Assembly: GCA_964596685.1 (NCBI GenBank)
Contig: CAZQVA010000003.1
Span: 53,705 to 117,704, forward strand
Reading direction: 5' to 3'
Source: CAZQVA01 sp964596685
GTDB lineage: Bacteria; Chlamydiota; Chlamydiia; Chlamydiales; VFKH01
DNA length: 64,000 nt
Below the pieces are notes generated by a model. It was not told where the DNA came from, did no database searches, and saw only the letters and a program-made list of their open reading frames with translations. Shown piece after piece: positions 1-8,988 of this stretch; the first letter of the stretch is position 1; each line of letters starts with the position of its first letter. The translations under genes were made by a program, and so were the position numbers.

Positions 1-1
1 G

Positions 2-1156
2 AGCGGATGTTATCTTTATGATAACGATGACAGAGAACTAATCGACTATTGCTGCGCATGGGGCACACTCATTGCAGGACATGCCCCCAAGGCTGTTGTA
101 GATGCAATCCGCGAGGGAGTTGACGCCGGTGTCATTTATGGACTTGTCTGCCCCTTAGAAGCGAGTCTTGCAAAGATGATCCAGTGCCATTTTCCTCATA
201 TGGAACAGATGCGCTTTGTCAACTCAGGCACAGAAGCTACGATGAGCGCTGTCCGCCTAGCAAGAGGTGCCACAGGGCGCCATAAAATCATTCTATTTGC
301 TGGCGGCTACCATGGACATGCTGATGCATTTTTAGTGCAAGGAGGCTCAAGCCTCTTTGAGCAATCCTCATTCTCACTGGGAGTTACACCAGGAGCTATT
401 CAAGATACTCTTATTCTTCCTTACAATGATATTTCCGCTCTGCAAGACTGCTTTAAGAAACATGGCGATACGATTGCTGCGATTTTAATGGAGCCGATCG
501 CCGCTAATATGGGGGTTGTTCCTGCTACACAAGCGTTTATCGAGGCAGCACGTCAATATACGAGTGATTATGGAGCTCTTTTAATCTTTGATGAAGTAGT
601 TACAGGTTTTCGAATTGCTTATGGGGGTGCTGCTGAATATTTTGGTGTGACTCCTGATCTCACTTGTCTTGCAAAAATTTTGGGTGGAGGACTCCCCATC
701 GGTGCTTTTGGAGGATCTAAAGCTCTTATGGAGCATTTAAGCCCAACTGGGAAGGTATTTCAAGCGGGCACTTTTTCTGGCAACCCATTGAGCATGCGTG
801 CTGGATGCGCAATTCTCTCTTTACTCAAACAAGAAATTTACCAAGAGCTGGAATGTGCTGGTGCATTTTTACAAGACACCCTAGAAGAAGCTCTCGTCAA
901 AAAAGGTCTCGCTGGGTGCGTTCAGCGCGTTGGATCCGCACTTACTGTCTTTTTTGGTCCCTCCGCGATCTATAATTATCAAGAAGTTCTACAAATTGAC
1001 CGTACAGTTTTTACGCAATTTTTTAAAGGACTCCTCGCAAAAGGGATTCTCATCCCCCCCTCACCATTTGAAGCATGGTTTATCAGCACAGCACACTCCA
1101 AAGCAGTTTTAGAAAAAACAGCAGAGAGCATTTCCCAGGTCATACAGCAGTTATAG
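2..1156 (+). CDS. hemL: glutamate-1-semialdehyde 2,1-aminomutase, 5' truncated by window edge
   Basis: PLP enzyme of tetrapyrrole synthesis converting glutamate-1-semialdehyde to 5-aminolevulinate. The reading frame is open to the left window edge, so the N-terminus lies outside; an internal ATG at 176 is not the real start. Visible class-III aminotransferase features are the NSGTEATMSAVRLAR PLP/substrate segment (about 218-262), GGYHGHAD (about 302-325), the IFDEVVTGFR cofactor aspartate region (about 584-613) and the Schiff-base lysine in CLAKILGGGLPIGAFGG (Lys codon near 674). These are the GSA-aminomutase variants of the family. No clear terminator follows before the next gene. Function is confident; the length cannot be judged. 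Confidence 0.93.
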   Translation, partial: SGCYLYDNDDRELIDYCCAWGTLIAGHAPKAVVDAIREGVDAGVIYGLVCPLEASLAKMIQCHFPHMEQMRFVNSGTEATMSAVRLARGATGRHKIILFAGGYHGHADAFLVQGGSSLFEQSSFSLGVTPGAIQDTLILPYNDISALQDCFKKHGDTIAAILMEPIAANMGVVPATQAFIEAARQYTSDYGALLIFDEVVTGFRIAYGGAAEYFGVTPDLTCLAKILGGGLPIGAFGGSKALMEHLSPTGKVFQAGTFSGNPLSMRAGCAILSLLKQEIYQELECAGAFLQDTLEEALVKKGLAGCVQRVGSALTVFFGPSAIYNYQEVLQIDRTVFTQFFKGLLAKGILIPPSPFEAWFISTAHSKAVLEKTAESISQVIQQL

Positions 1157-1272
1157 AGCGAGAGCCTTTTGCAAAATTTTAATTTTTGAATTGAAATATG
1201 TAACAGAAAAAGCCACTCTCTGTATGATGATCTTTCACGAAGAGAATTGGACGAAAAGGGCACCTGAAGTCT

Positions 1273-2094
1273 GTGAAAGAATTTATTGAACTAATTATCC
1301 GCTACACAGTTATGCTGTGGTATGGATCCATTAACACCCTCAGCGCACTTGGAAGCTATGTTATTTTAACAGGGCAATCCCTGTGGATTATCGTACGCCA
1401 CCCTCCTGCTTGGCCTCTCTTACGCGACCAGATCTATAATATGGGCCTCTTATCCGTTCCTGTGGTTGGCATCACTGGTTTCTCCACAGGTTTAGTTCTT
1501 GCCGCACAGTCTTTCTTTCAGCTAGCTGACAAAGGTCTCGCTGGAGCAACGGGTGTCATGGTTGGTAAGGCCATGATGACAGAACTGGGGCCTGTTTTAA
1601 CAGCTTTCATGGTCACAGGGCGCGTAGGATCAGCCATGTGTGCAGAAATTGGAACGATGCGCGTGACGGAACAACTCGATGCTATGCGCTCCATGGCTGT
1701 CGACCCTGTGCGTTATCTTGTTGCCCCTCGTCTCTTCGCAGCCCTCACCATGCTTCCTATATTAAATCTCGTGAGCACGTTGACTGGTATGCTCGGCGGT
1801 TATCTCATCTCGACTTACTTCTTTAACATGCCACCAGTGACTTATTTTGGCGGAATGCAAACCTATATTAACCACTTTGACTTTGGGAGTGGTTTTATTA
1901 AAGCATTTATTTTTGGACTCTTTATCAGTAGTATTTGCTGCTTTAAAGGGATGCGCACCAAAGGTGGTGCCACTGGAGTGGGCAATTCAACAACGGCCAG
2001 TGTTGTGATCAGTTATTCCTGTATTTTGATCTTTAACTTCTTGATCACCCTTGCTCTTAACGTCATTCGCATGTGGGTGTACGGATGGTCGTAA
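1273..2094 (+). CDS. mlaE: MlaE-type ABC lipid transporter permease
   Basis: 273-aa inner-membrane permease of the MlaE (YrbE/TGD1) family, moving phospholipids between membranes. It has several hydrophobic helices and the family hallmark segment around residues 85-150 (GKAMMTELGPVLTAFMVTGRVGSAMCAEIGTMRVTEQLDA, shown in pieces: MMTELGPVLTA, GRVGSAMCAEIG, MRVTEQLDAM). The start is a GTG at 1273. The 3' end overlaps the ATPase gene, and an MCE protein follows, giving a three-gene MlaE-MlaF-MlaD unit. No MlaB (STAS) or MlaC gene is present here. Confidence 0.9.
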   Translation: MKEFIELIIRYTVMLWYGSINTLSALGSYVILTGQSLWIIVRHPPAWPLLRDQIYNMGLLSVPVVGITGFSTGLVLAAQSFFQLADKGLAGATGVMVGKAMMTELGPVLTAFMVTGRVGSAMCAEIGTMRVTEQLDAMRSMAVDPVRYLVAPRLFAALTMLPILNLVSTLTGMLGGYLISTYFFNMPPVTYFGGMQTYINHFDFGSGFIKAFIFGLFISSICCFKGMRTKGGATGVGNSTTASVVISYSCILIFNFLITLALNVIRMWVYGWS

Positions 2095-2849
2095 TTAGAG
2101 CTGTAAATATTTGGAAGGCCTATGGCCCTAAAGAGGTTCTTAAAGGACTTTCTTTAGACGTTTTCGAAGGAGAAACGCTCGTGATTTTGGGGCGCTCCGG
2201 TGTAGGAAAAAGTGTTCTTTTGCGCCAGATCATGGGACTTGAAGAACCTGACCAAGGATGGGTCGAAGTAGAAGGCGAGCGCGTTAAACCCTTGCAGCCC
2301 GGCAAACCTGTCTCCGTCAAAACACGTATCGGGATGCTCTTTCAAGGCGCGGCACTCTTTGACTCGATGAATGTGGGTGAAAATGTTGGATTTTATCTCG
2401 CGCAACATGGCGATCCCAATACACATAAGCCTTTAGAAGAGGACGAGATTGAAAAACGTGTTGCCGATGCTTTAGAAAAAGTGGACCTGTCTGACACTCA
2501 AACAAAAATGCCATCTGAGCTCTCAGGCGGCATGCGTAAACGCGCGGCGCTCGCTCGCCTGATTGTGTACCAACCACAAATTATTCTCTACGATGAACCA
2601 ACTACCGGTCTGGACCCTATCACATCGATGCAGATCAATAGGCTCATCAAAAATATTCAACGCGAACTGCATGCTACAAGTATTGTAGTCACCCATGACA
2701 TTTGTTCCGCCCACTATGTAGGTGATCGCCTAGCGATGCATCACGATGGAAAAATCGCCTGCGTTTTTCCAAAAAATGATTTTTTTTCCAGCAAAGATCC
2801 ATTAGTAGAAACGTTCTTAAAGGACGCACTAATTACAGAGGAGTCTTGA
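2085..2849 (+). CDS. mlaF: MlaF-type ABC transporter ATPase
   Basis: 254-aa ATPase energising the MlaE permease. Walker A GRSGVGKS at residues 36-43, a Q-loop (MLFQGAALFD), signature LSGGMRKRAALARL, Walker B IILYDEPTTGLDP and H-loop VVTHD are all intact. LSGGMRKRAALAR is the form typical of MlaF/Mkl lipid importers. I chose the ATG at 2085 rather than the GTG at 2073, because it gives a normal N-terminus and a 10-bp overlap with mlaE. It is translationally coupled to its neighbours on both sides. Confidence 0.92.
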   Translation: MVVIRAVNIWKAYGPKEVLKGLSLDVFEGETLVILGRSGVGKSVLLRQIMGLEEPDQGWVEVEGERVKPLQPGKPVSVKTRIGMLFQGAALFDSMNVGENVGFYLAQHGDPNTHKPLEEDEIEKRVADALEKVDLSDTQTKMPSELSGGMRKRAALARLIVYQPQIILYDEPTTGLDPITSMQINRLIKNIQRELHATSIVVTHDICSAHYVGDRLAMHHDGKIACVFPKNDFFSSKDPLVETFLKDALITEES

Positions 2850-2851
2850 CC

Positions 2852-4174
2852 ATGAACGACAAGGCCAAAACCGTTTTAATTGGCTGTTTCATCATCATTG
2901 CCAGCTTAGCTACAATTGGCGTATTACTCTTTCTGCGCCCTGCCGTTGGTGATGGAAAAAAACAGCTCCTTGTATGCTTTACTAGCATTGACAAGGTTCA
3001 AATCGGTACACGCGTAACTTTCGCCGGTAAGCCCGTGGGTGAAGTCACTGGTATTCGCGAAATATATGATGCGCGTAATCAGCCTACAGGTCGCTATGGC
3101 CATATTTGCTTTTATGAACTTGAGCTCGCGATCGACTCAAGTACCATTGTCTATAATACCGACGAAGTAACGGTCCACACCTCAGGACTACTCGGTGAGC
3201 GCACCATTGCCATCATCCCACGCCCCGTTCCAAAAGGTAAACCCTCCTATCCAATTACAGACCAAGTCATGTATGGAAAATCAGGGGATCCCGTCGAGGA
3301 AACACTCAACCAAATCATTGCTATCGGAAATAAAGCAAGCCAGACCTTTGACGAGATTAATGAAATTTTATCGAGCAATAAAGCCAATATTCACAAGGCA
3401 ATTGCTTCGATCGATAGTGCGGCAACGGAACTAGCAACAACCTTCAAGTCAATCAATGAAGACAATGTCGTCACTACCCTTAACAAGGCCATTACTTCCT
3501 TCCATAATGCAGTTGAAAGTGCTGATAATATTCTACAAGCCTGGGATAAAGGCGGTGTTGGCACAAGTGTTCCAGATTTTACGCATAACTTGGCTCAAAT
3601 TACAAATGACCTCAATGAGCAGCGATCAATCCAACGCTTTACAGATAGCCTTGCTAATGTCGGAGATTCGCTAAAAGCCTCTTGGCCCAAAGTGGATGAA
3701 ATCCTCAATCACCTCCAAGCTTTTTCCAAAACACTCAATCCCAATGGTTCGATTGGCCAACTCTTTGCTAAAGAAGAGTTCTATCTACAACTCACCGGTG
3801 TCATGAACAAGATGGACATTCTTGCTAGTGATATCAATCAGTATGGACTACTCTTCCACCAAGATAAAGCATGGAAGCGCACACGGATGAATGAACTCAA
3901 AGTCCTAGACCGCCTTGACTGTCCTCAGGCATTCCAAGGATACTTTGAAGGACAAATTCAGCAAATGTGGATCTGTCTTGAACGTGTCAGCCAGGTGCTG
4001 AGACGCGCTCAGCAACAATGCTGTGGCGACCGCGTTATCACCCTGCCCTGCTTCAATGAAGAATTCTCACGCCTCATCAATCAACTCGACTGCATCGAGG
4101 AAACACTCAAACTCTATCGCGAGCGCCTGATCGACCGCGATAGAGGCTGTGCTCCTAAGGCGTGCTGTCAATAG
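2852..4174 (+). CDS. mlaD: MCE-domain (MlaD-type) lipid-transport substrate-binding protein
   Basis: 440-aa inner-membrane-anchored periplasmic protein. One TM helix near residues 8-28 is followed by a single MCE domain (about 38-130, with VQIGTRVTFAGKPVGEVTGI) and a long helical/coiled-coil C-terminal region rich in Asn, Ser and Ala. The C-terminus is rich in Cys and Arg. The length resembles the longer MCE proteins of Chlamydiae and plastids (TGD2-like) rather than the 180-aa E. coli MlaD. ATG 2852 is preferred over TTG 2846 because AGAGGAG lies 8 nt upstream. Last gene of the mlaEFD operon. Confidence 0.85.
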   Translation: MNDKAKTVLIGCFIIIASLATIGVLLFLRPAVGDGKKQLLVCFTSIDKVQIGTRVTFAGKPVGEVTGIREIYDARNQPTGRYGHICFYELELAIDSSTIVYNTDEVTVHTSGLLGERTIAIIPRPVPKGKPSYPITDQVMYGKSGDPVEETLNQIIAIGNKASQTFDEINEILSSNKANIHKAIASIDSAATELATTFKSINEDNVVTTLNKAITSFHNAVESADNILQAWDKGGVGTSVPDFTHNLAQITNDLNEQRSIQRFTDSLANVGDSLKASWPKVDEILNHLQAFSKTLNPNGSIGQLFAKEEFYLQLTGVMNKMDILASDINQYGLLFHQDKAWKRTRMNELKVLDRLDCPQAFQGYFEGQIQQMWICLERVSQVLRRAQQQCCGDRVITLPCFNEEFSRLINQLDCIEETLKLYRERLIDRDRGCAPKACCQ

Positions 4175-4262
4175 CTGTTCGCGATGATGCATGCCTTGAA
4201 GGCACTCTAGAGCGACCGCTTTAAAAATACTAGATTTTGTCTAAAGTCCAGTCTATACTTAA
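4172..4262 (+). repeat. right half of the ATAACTGGAC dispersed palindrome
   Basis: The stretch running from CGCGATGATGCA to TAGATTTTGTCTAAAGTCCAG matches, with scattered changes, the right half of the full repeat at 62741-62910. It fills most of the gap between mlaD and rnz. The left half is absent. Confidence 0.6.
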
Positions 4263-4288
4263 AGCTGGTCCATACTTAACTGGCTTTC

Positions 4289-5212
4289 ATGAGCGTACGC
4301 GATTTAATCATTCTTGGCACATCTAGCCAACAACCAACACGAAGACGTAACCATGGAGCCTACCTCTGCCGTTGGAATGATGAGGGACTACTCTTCGATC
4401 CAGGTGAAGGGACCCAACGTCAGTTTATATTCGCTAATGTAGCGCCCCCTGTCGTCACACGCATCTTTATTTCACACTTCCATGGCGATCACTGTTTAGG
4501 TCTGGGTTCCATGCTCATGCGCCTCAACCTCGATAGAGTGACTCACCCTATTCACTGCTACTATCCAGCAAGTGGCAAGGTCTATTTCGACCGTTTGCGT
4601 TATGGCACTGCCTACCATGAGACGATCAATGTTATTGAACACCCCGTTAAAAAGAGCGGTCTTGTTCATGATGATGGTAAATTTCGCATTGAAGCCGCCT
4701 TTCTGGAACATGGCATTGATAACATCGGTTGGCGCATTACCGAGCCCTCTGGAAGAAAATTTTATCCAGAGCGCCTAGCCAAAGCAGCCATTAAAGGCCC
4801 AATGGTCAAAGAGCTAGAGGCAAAAGGTTCGCTGGAAGTGAATGGAAAAATCGTAACTTTAGATGACGTCAGCCAAGTGCGCCATGGGGATTCTATTGCC
4901 GTTGTCATCGACACTCGCATTTGCCAAAATGCAATTGATATCGCAAAGAACACCTCTTTAATGCTTTGTGAAAGCACCTATCTAGAAACAGAACGTGATT
5001 TAGCTCATGAACACTATCACATGACAGCCAAAGAGGCTGCCACAATTGCCAAAGCAGCTGAAACAAAACATCTCATTCTAACACATTTTTCAGCGCGCTA
5101 TCTCGATCTACAGCCATTTTTAGATGAAAGTCGCGCTGTATTTCCCAATACAGACGTAGCGAAAGAATTTAAAAGCTTTCCGATACCCAAAACAATGCCT
5201 GAACCTCTTTAA
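4289..5212 (+). CDS. rnz: ribonuclease Z (tRNA 3' endonuclease)
   Basis: 307-aa metallo-beta-lactamase-fold nuclease that trims tRNA 3' trailers. It shows the zinc motif HFHGDH (63-68), a GPMVKEL segment typical of RNase Z, the VIDTR aspartate motif, and a late LTHFSARY histidine motif. The first 25 residues hold the TSSQQPTRRRNHGAYL start of the family. It forms an rnz-xerC-ABC-F block like C. trachomatis CT346-CT348 as I recall, but xerC is convergent. A palindromic repeat sits between the two stop codons. Confidence 0.92.
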   Translation: MSVRDLIILGTSSQQPTRRRNHGAYLCRWNDEGLLFDPGEGTQRQFIFANVAPPVVTRIFISHFHGDHCLGLGSMLMRLNLDRVTHPIHCYYPASGKVYFDRLRYGTAYHETINVIEHPVKKSGLVHDDGKFRIEAAFLEHGIDNIGWRITEPSGRKFYPERLAKAAIKGPMVKELEAKGSLEVNGKIVTLDDVSQVRHGDSIAVVIDTRICQNAIDIAKNTSLMLCESTYLETERDLAHEHYHMTAKEAATIAKAAETKHLILTHFSARYLDLQPFLDESRAVFPNTDVAKEFKSFPIPKTMPEPL

Positions 5213-5227
5213 ATCCTGATTTTGATT

Positions 5228-5292
5228 TATACCCATCCCACCTGAAGAATTGGTTTTAGGCCGAAGAAAAAGCTTCAGGTGGGATGGGTATA
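5228..5292 (+). repeat. 65-bp palindromic repeat (TATACCC family) between rnz and xerC
   Basis: A perfect 20-bp inverted terminal repeat, TATACCCATCCCACCTGAAG, bounds a 25-bp centre. The element overlaps the 3' end of xerC and supplies its last codons and stop. It lies between two convergent genes and could end transcription from both. Other full copies are at 25596, 29077, 52775 and 55342. Confidence 0.9.
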
Positions 5293-6270
5293 AGCACGTG
5301 GATGCGCGGCATCATAAGCAGATTTTTTGAGTTTTGCAGAGACATGCGTGTAGAGCGTCGTTGTAGCAAGAGAAGTGTGCCCTAGCAACGTTTGAATCGT
5401 TTTTAAATCCATACCATGCTCTAGCCAATGTGTGGCAATCGTATGCCTTATAGTGTGAGGGGTGATTTTTGCTGCCAAACCACTCTCTGTCAGATACTTA
5501 TCAAACATGCGATCAACAGAACGCGTTGTTAGCCGCGTTCCTAACTTATTCAAAAACACAGCCTCTGGATCCGCTTCAGGAAAATGCCCATCAAGCTCAC
5601 GATGCCTTTCTTCATGATTGAGATAGGCTACGATCCAATCTGCCGCATTTTTTGTAATCGGCACGATGCGCTCTTTCTTTCCCTTACCCTTAAGACGCAT
5701 GTGTAAATTTTCTGTATCGATATCTTTACGATCAAGGGCAGTTAACTCACTGACACGTAGACCAGAGCTATAAAATAACTCCATGATGCAACGATCTCTA
5801 AAACCCAAATAACTCTTAGTATCTGGTTGTTCAAAAAGACGTTGTACCTGATCGTAAGTCAAAAACACAGGAATCAACTTGTCAACCTTGGGGCTTTCGA
5901 TCTCTTCAATGGGATTTTCTATTAACAGCTTGTCGCGCATACAGAATTTAAAAAAGGAGCGCAAAGATGAGACGCGGCGCACAACACTGCGGCGATGTAC
6001 TTGCTGCTGCATCATATCTGCAAGAAACCCTCGAATGATGCGCTTCTCAATCGCCTTCAAATCTAAGAGGCTATCAGCTATGTGGGGCTGATAAGCAGCG
6101 TTGTAGATAACTTTTGGAGGGCACTTTTCAGGAGGGATATGAAACAAGTGGCGTTCAATGTAATGTTTAAATGCATTTAAATCAATGCAGTAGTTCCTCA
6201 ACGTATGACTAGAGGCCTCTTTTACAACACGCATGTAATCCAAAAACCGATAACAGGCTTCAACGAACAT
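5275..6270 (-). CDS. xerC: tyrosine recombinase XerC
   Basis: 331-aa site-specific recombinase for chromosome dimer resolution at dif. It has an N-terminal SAM-like DNA-binding domain (1-110) and a catalytic domain with R172 (SSGLRVSEL), K196, H272-x-x-R275 (HTIRH), H298 (LLGHTS) and the nucleophile Y307. The usual family end AHPRA is followed by five extra residues, YTHPT, and a stop that come from the palindromic repeat at 5228-5292. The extension is beyond the catalytic core and probably harmless. The ATG is at 6270. Confidence 0.93.
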   Translation of the reverse strand: MFVEACYRFLDYMRVVKEASSHTLRNYCIDLNAFKHYIERHLFHIPPEKCPPKVIYNAAYQPHIADSLLDLKAIEKRIIRGFLADMMQQQVHRRSVVRRVSSLRSFFKFCMRDKLLIENPIEEIESPKVDKLIPVFLTYDQVQRLFEQPDTKSYLGFRDRCIMELFYSSGLRVSELTALDRKDIDTENLHMRLKGKGKKERIVPITKNAADWIVAYLNHEERHRELDGHFPEADPEAVFLNKLGTRLTTRSVDRMFDKYLTESGLAAKITPHTIRHTIATHWLEHGMDLKTIQTLLGHTSLATTTLYTHVSAKLKKSAYDAAHPRAYTHPT

Positions 6271-6323
6271 TTGTTTTCAAACCATCAATTGTGATAATCT
6301 ATTTGCCAATAGTGAGACCTTGC

Positions 6324-7916
6324 ATGATTACTCTCAATAAAATTTCAAAGCGTTTTCCCAACAAAGTCCTCTTTGACGATGTTACCATAACCTTCAATTC
6401 TGGGCTAAGATATGGTTTGACCGGACCCAATGGCGCCGGAAAATCCACCCTGCTTAAAATCATTATGGGCCTTGAGGAAGCATCAAGCGGCACTGTGTCC
6501 TTGCCTCCTCGCGTTGGGATTTTAAAACAAAATATTGACGACGTAGCCACCACGCGCCTTATCGATGTCGTTATCATGGGAAATAAACGCCTATGGGAGG
6601 CTATCAAAGAGCGCGACGCACTAGAACAAGTTGAAATTACTGATGAGGTGGGTATCCGCCTTGGCGATTTGGAAGGTGTGATTGCGGAGGAAGAGGGATA
6701 TGCCGCAGAGGCAAATGCTGAAGAGCTTCTTGCTGGTGTCGGTGTAGATAGCAAATACTACTATGAACCCATGAACAAAGCTCCCTTAGATGATCAATTC
6801 AAAGCTTTGCTCTGTCAAGCTCTCTTTGGTACACCCCAGGCCCTGCTCTTAGATGAACCTACCAACCACCTTGACCTCGAGTCAATTAGATGGCTCGAAG
6901 GCGTTCTCCATGATTATAAAGGCACACTCATCGTTGTCAGCCACGATAGACACTTCCTCAACGCCGTAACAACACATATTGCAGACATCGACTACGACAC
7001 TATCATCGTTTACCCAGGTAACTATGACGAGATGATTGTGATGAAATCTGATGCAAGCACGCGCTCTGCTGAAGAAAATAAATCCAAAGAAAAGAAAATT
7101 GCTCAACTCAAAGAATTTGTGGCAAAATTTGGCGCCGGTACACGCGCAAGCCAAGTACAGTCACGTCTGAGAGAGATTGAACGCTTACAACCCCAAGAGC
7201 TGAAGAAGTCCAATATTTCGCGTCCCTACATTCGCTTCCTTACCCCCGAAAAACCCTCTGGACAAATCGTCTTTTCAGTCGAAAATCTATCTAAGCAATA
7301 CACACCCGACCATCCCTTGATCAAAAATCTCTCTTTAGAGATTCACCGCGGCGATAAATTGGGAGTTATTGGACCTAACGGTCATGGTAAGACAACATTT
7401 GTCAAGATGTTGGCAGGTGTACTTGCTCCTGATGCTGGAAAAATTACCTTAGGCCATCAGACCCAAATTGGGTATTTCCCTCAAAACCACCACGATATCA
7501 TCGATAAAAAGCAAAATATGCAACTCTTTGATTGGTTGCGCATGCAGAAAGCGGGAATTTATGATCAAGAGATTCGCGCCGTATTGGGGAAGATGCTTTT
7601 TGCAGGAGACGATGCCTTTAAACTTATCCCTCAATTGTCCGGTGGTGAAACAGCGCGTCTTATCCTTGCCGCAATGATGTTGCGTCCCGATAACACACTG
7701 ATCCTTGATGAACCTAACAACCACCTCGACTTAGAAGCAGTCTCTGCCCTTGGATGGGGACTTAAAGACTTTAAAGGCACGGTGGTAGTCGTCAGCCACG
7801 ACCGCGACCTCATCGGCACTGTCGCTAATAAGATCCTTTCCTTTGAAGACAACAAGATCACTTTCTTTGACGGGCCACTCGAAGAGTATCTCATTGTTAA
7901 AGGAAAGAACCGTTAA
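6324..7916 (+). CDS. ABC-F family ATPase (YbiT-like)
   Basis: 530-aa soluble twin-ATPase protein of the ABC-F class, which act on the ribosome. It has no membrane segment. NBD1 has Walker A GPNGAGKST and Walker B LLLDEPTNHLD but a degenerate signature (LDDQFKALLCQALF in place of LSGGxxxR). NBD2 has GPNGHGKTT, the intact signature LSGGETARLIL, and LILDEPNNHLD. A charged interdomain linker lies between them. The weak NBD1 signature recalls YbiT. ATG 6324 was chosen over 6291 because the domain begins MITLNKISKRF. It ends at a strong bidirectional terminator. Confidence 0.88.
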   Translation: MITLNKISKRFPNKVLFDDVTITFNSGLRYGLTGPNGAGKSTLLKIIMGLEEASSGTVSLPPRVGILKQNIDDVATTRLIDVVIMGNKRLWEAIKERDALEQVEITDEVGIRLGDLEGVIAEEEGYAAEANAEELLAGVGVDSKYYYEPMNKAPLDDQFKALLCQALFGTPQALLLDEPTNHLDLESIRWLEGVLHDYKGTLIVVSHDRHFLNAVTTHIADIDYDTIIVYPGNYDEMIVMKSDASTRSAEENKSKEKKIAQLKEFVAKFGAGTRASQVQSRLREIERLQPQELKKSNISRPYIRFLTPEKPSGQIVFSVENLSKQYTPDHPLIKNLSLEIHRGDKLGVIGPNGHGKTTFVKMLAGVLAPDAGKITLGHQTQIGYFPQNHHDIIDKKQNMQLFDWLRMQKAGIYDQEIRAVLGKMLFAGDDAFKLIPQLSGGETARLILAAMMLRPDNTLILDEPNNHLDLEAVSALGWGLKDFKGTVVVVSHDRDLIGTVANKILSFEDNKITFFDGPLEEYLIVKGKNR

Positions 7917-7926
7917 GAACATAAGA

Positions 7927-7958
7927 GAGCCTTTTGCAAAAGGCTCAATTTTGTTTTT
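7927..7958. terminator. bidirectional Rho-independent terminator
   Basis: A perfect 20-bp palindrome, GAGCCTTTTGCAAAAGGCTC (7927-7946), is followed by AATTTTGTTTTT. On the other strand it is flanked by an A/T-rich tail. It separates the convergent ABC-F gene and the minus-strand orphan whose stop codon is at 7957. Confidence 0.85.
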
Positions 7959-8820
7959 ATAACCTTCCAGTGTTTTGCAAGAGCTTACTATTAAGGTCTG
8001 CCTTGTACTGTTGCTGCAGAGGAGAAAGAGCTGCAAAAGCAACCTTTGCAATACGTTGGTAAAAATCTAGATTATCCTGATTCCAGATCTTTTTTTCTAA
8101 AGCTTTTTGCATGACAGCAAGAGCAACAGATTGCGTGCGATCTTGACGGATAAGGGCCAATGGATCCACATTCACATTCGCTAGAGCAACTGCTCTTTGC
8201 ATCATCTGCTGCATCCATGGGCTGTTTCCTATAGATGGCGTTCTGTGCACACCTCCTACTCCTACTGTGTGATTTAATGGTGCAACAGGCGCGCGATAAG
8301 AGCCTCCTGTAGAGGAGCTTGCAGAAGCAGGCTGACCCGTAATATAGGCAATTAATTTCCTATTCAAACTTGTGAGATAATTCATTTGCTTGCTGCTTAC
8401 TTGGCGCTTTCTTCTCATATCATAGAGAAATTGAGCATCCTTTTCGCTCAATACCTTCATTGCCTGGCCATACTCGATCAATGCGGTATTAGGAGAGGTC
8501 AACGAATTCTCTTGAATGCGCTTAAGACCTGTAAAAAAAGTTTGTGGCTTACTTATGGGCATCGATGGCAAGGCATTCGCTTCCTGCATCCTTTCAATGC
8601 AACATGAACCGACAATTGCCGTCTTTTTCGTTGTCATATTAGTGAGATGAAAAAGATTGTGAATGGGATGATGTGTACAAAGACAAGTTTCCGGTTCGCT
8701 TGAATAAGAAGCACTCGTTAAACGCCACTCAGTGGCTGCCTGGTGAAAATCTGTTCTATTTTGGCTAAGTTTACAAATATTAGCAGGTAACTGCCAGTTG
8801 CTAGATGTCGGTCTTACCAT
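7957..8820 (-). CDS. hypothetical protein, Cys/His-containing N-terminal half, helical C-terminal half
   Basis: 287-aa protein that I do not recognise. No signal peptide or TM segment is visible. The N-terminal part contains a Cys/His cluster (ETCLCTHHPIHNLFH near residues 44-58 and GSCCIE near 72) that could bind metal. A low-complexity Ser/Gly/Pro linker (about 158-195) precedes a helical, Gln-rich tail. The codon pattern looks ordinary. It is monocistronic between a terminator and a MITE. An effector or other lineage-specific protein is possible, but nothing in the sequence proves it. Confidence 0.6.
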   Translation of the reverse strand: MVRPTSSNWQLPANICKLSQNRTDFHQAATEWRLTSASYSSEPETCLCTHHPIHNLFHLTNMTTKKTAIVGSCCIERMQEANALPSMPISKPQTFFTGLKRIQENSLTSPNTALIEYGQAMKVLSEKDAQFLYDMRRKRQVSSKQMNYLTSLNRKLIAYITGQPASASSSTGGSYRAPVAPLNHTVGVGGVHRTPSIGNSPWMQQMMQRAVALANVNVDPLALIRQDRTQSVALAVMQKALEKKIWNQDNLDFYQRIAKVAFAALSPLQQQYKADLNSKLLQNTGRL

Positions 8821-8924
8821 ATTTTATCCTCAGAACCTTTTGCAAAAGGTAGTTGTGCAAAAAGGCTTCTTATTACTTCTATTTATAAAAAACTTTATTC
8901 TGTTTATTGAGCTTTTTTCGAAAT

Positions 8925-8947
8925 TATCTTTCGACAAAAGTCTATTA
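8925..8947 (+). repeat. partial copy of the TAGACTTCTTTCGAAATTATC repeat
   Basis: The stretch TTTTTTCGAAATTATCTTTCG and the following AAAAGTCTATTA resemble one terminus of the palindrome at 34382-34543. It lies upstream of the orphan gene and just left of the MITE copy. Confidence 0.45.
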
Positions 8948-8988
8948 TACATTTCCTTTAATATTTCTTCATCGTCGATGGAATTAAT

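Noticed and set aside
2073..2084. Upstream GTG start for mlaF.
   Set aside because: It adds MGVR with no better ribosome-binding site. The ATG at 2085 gives a normal start.
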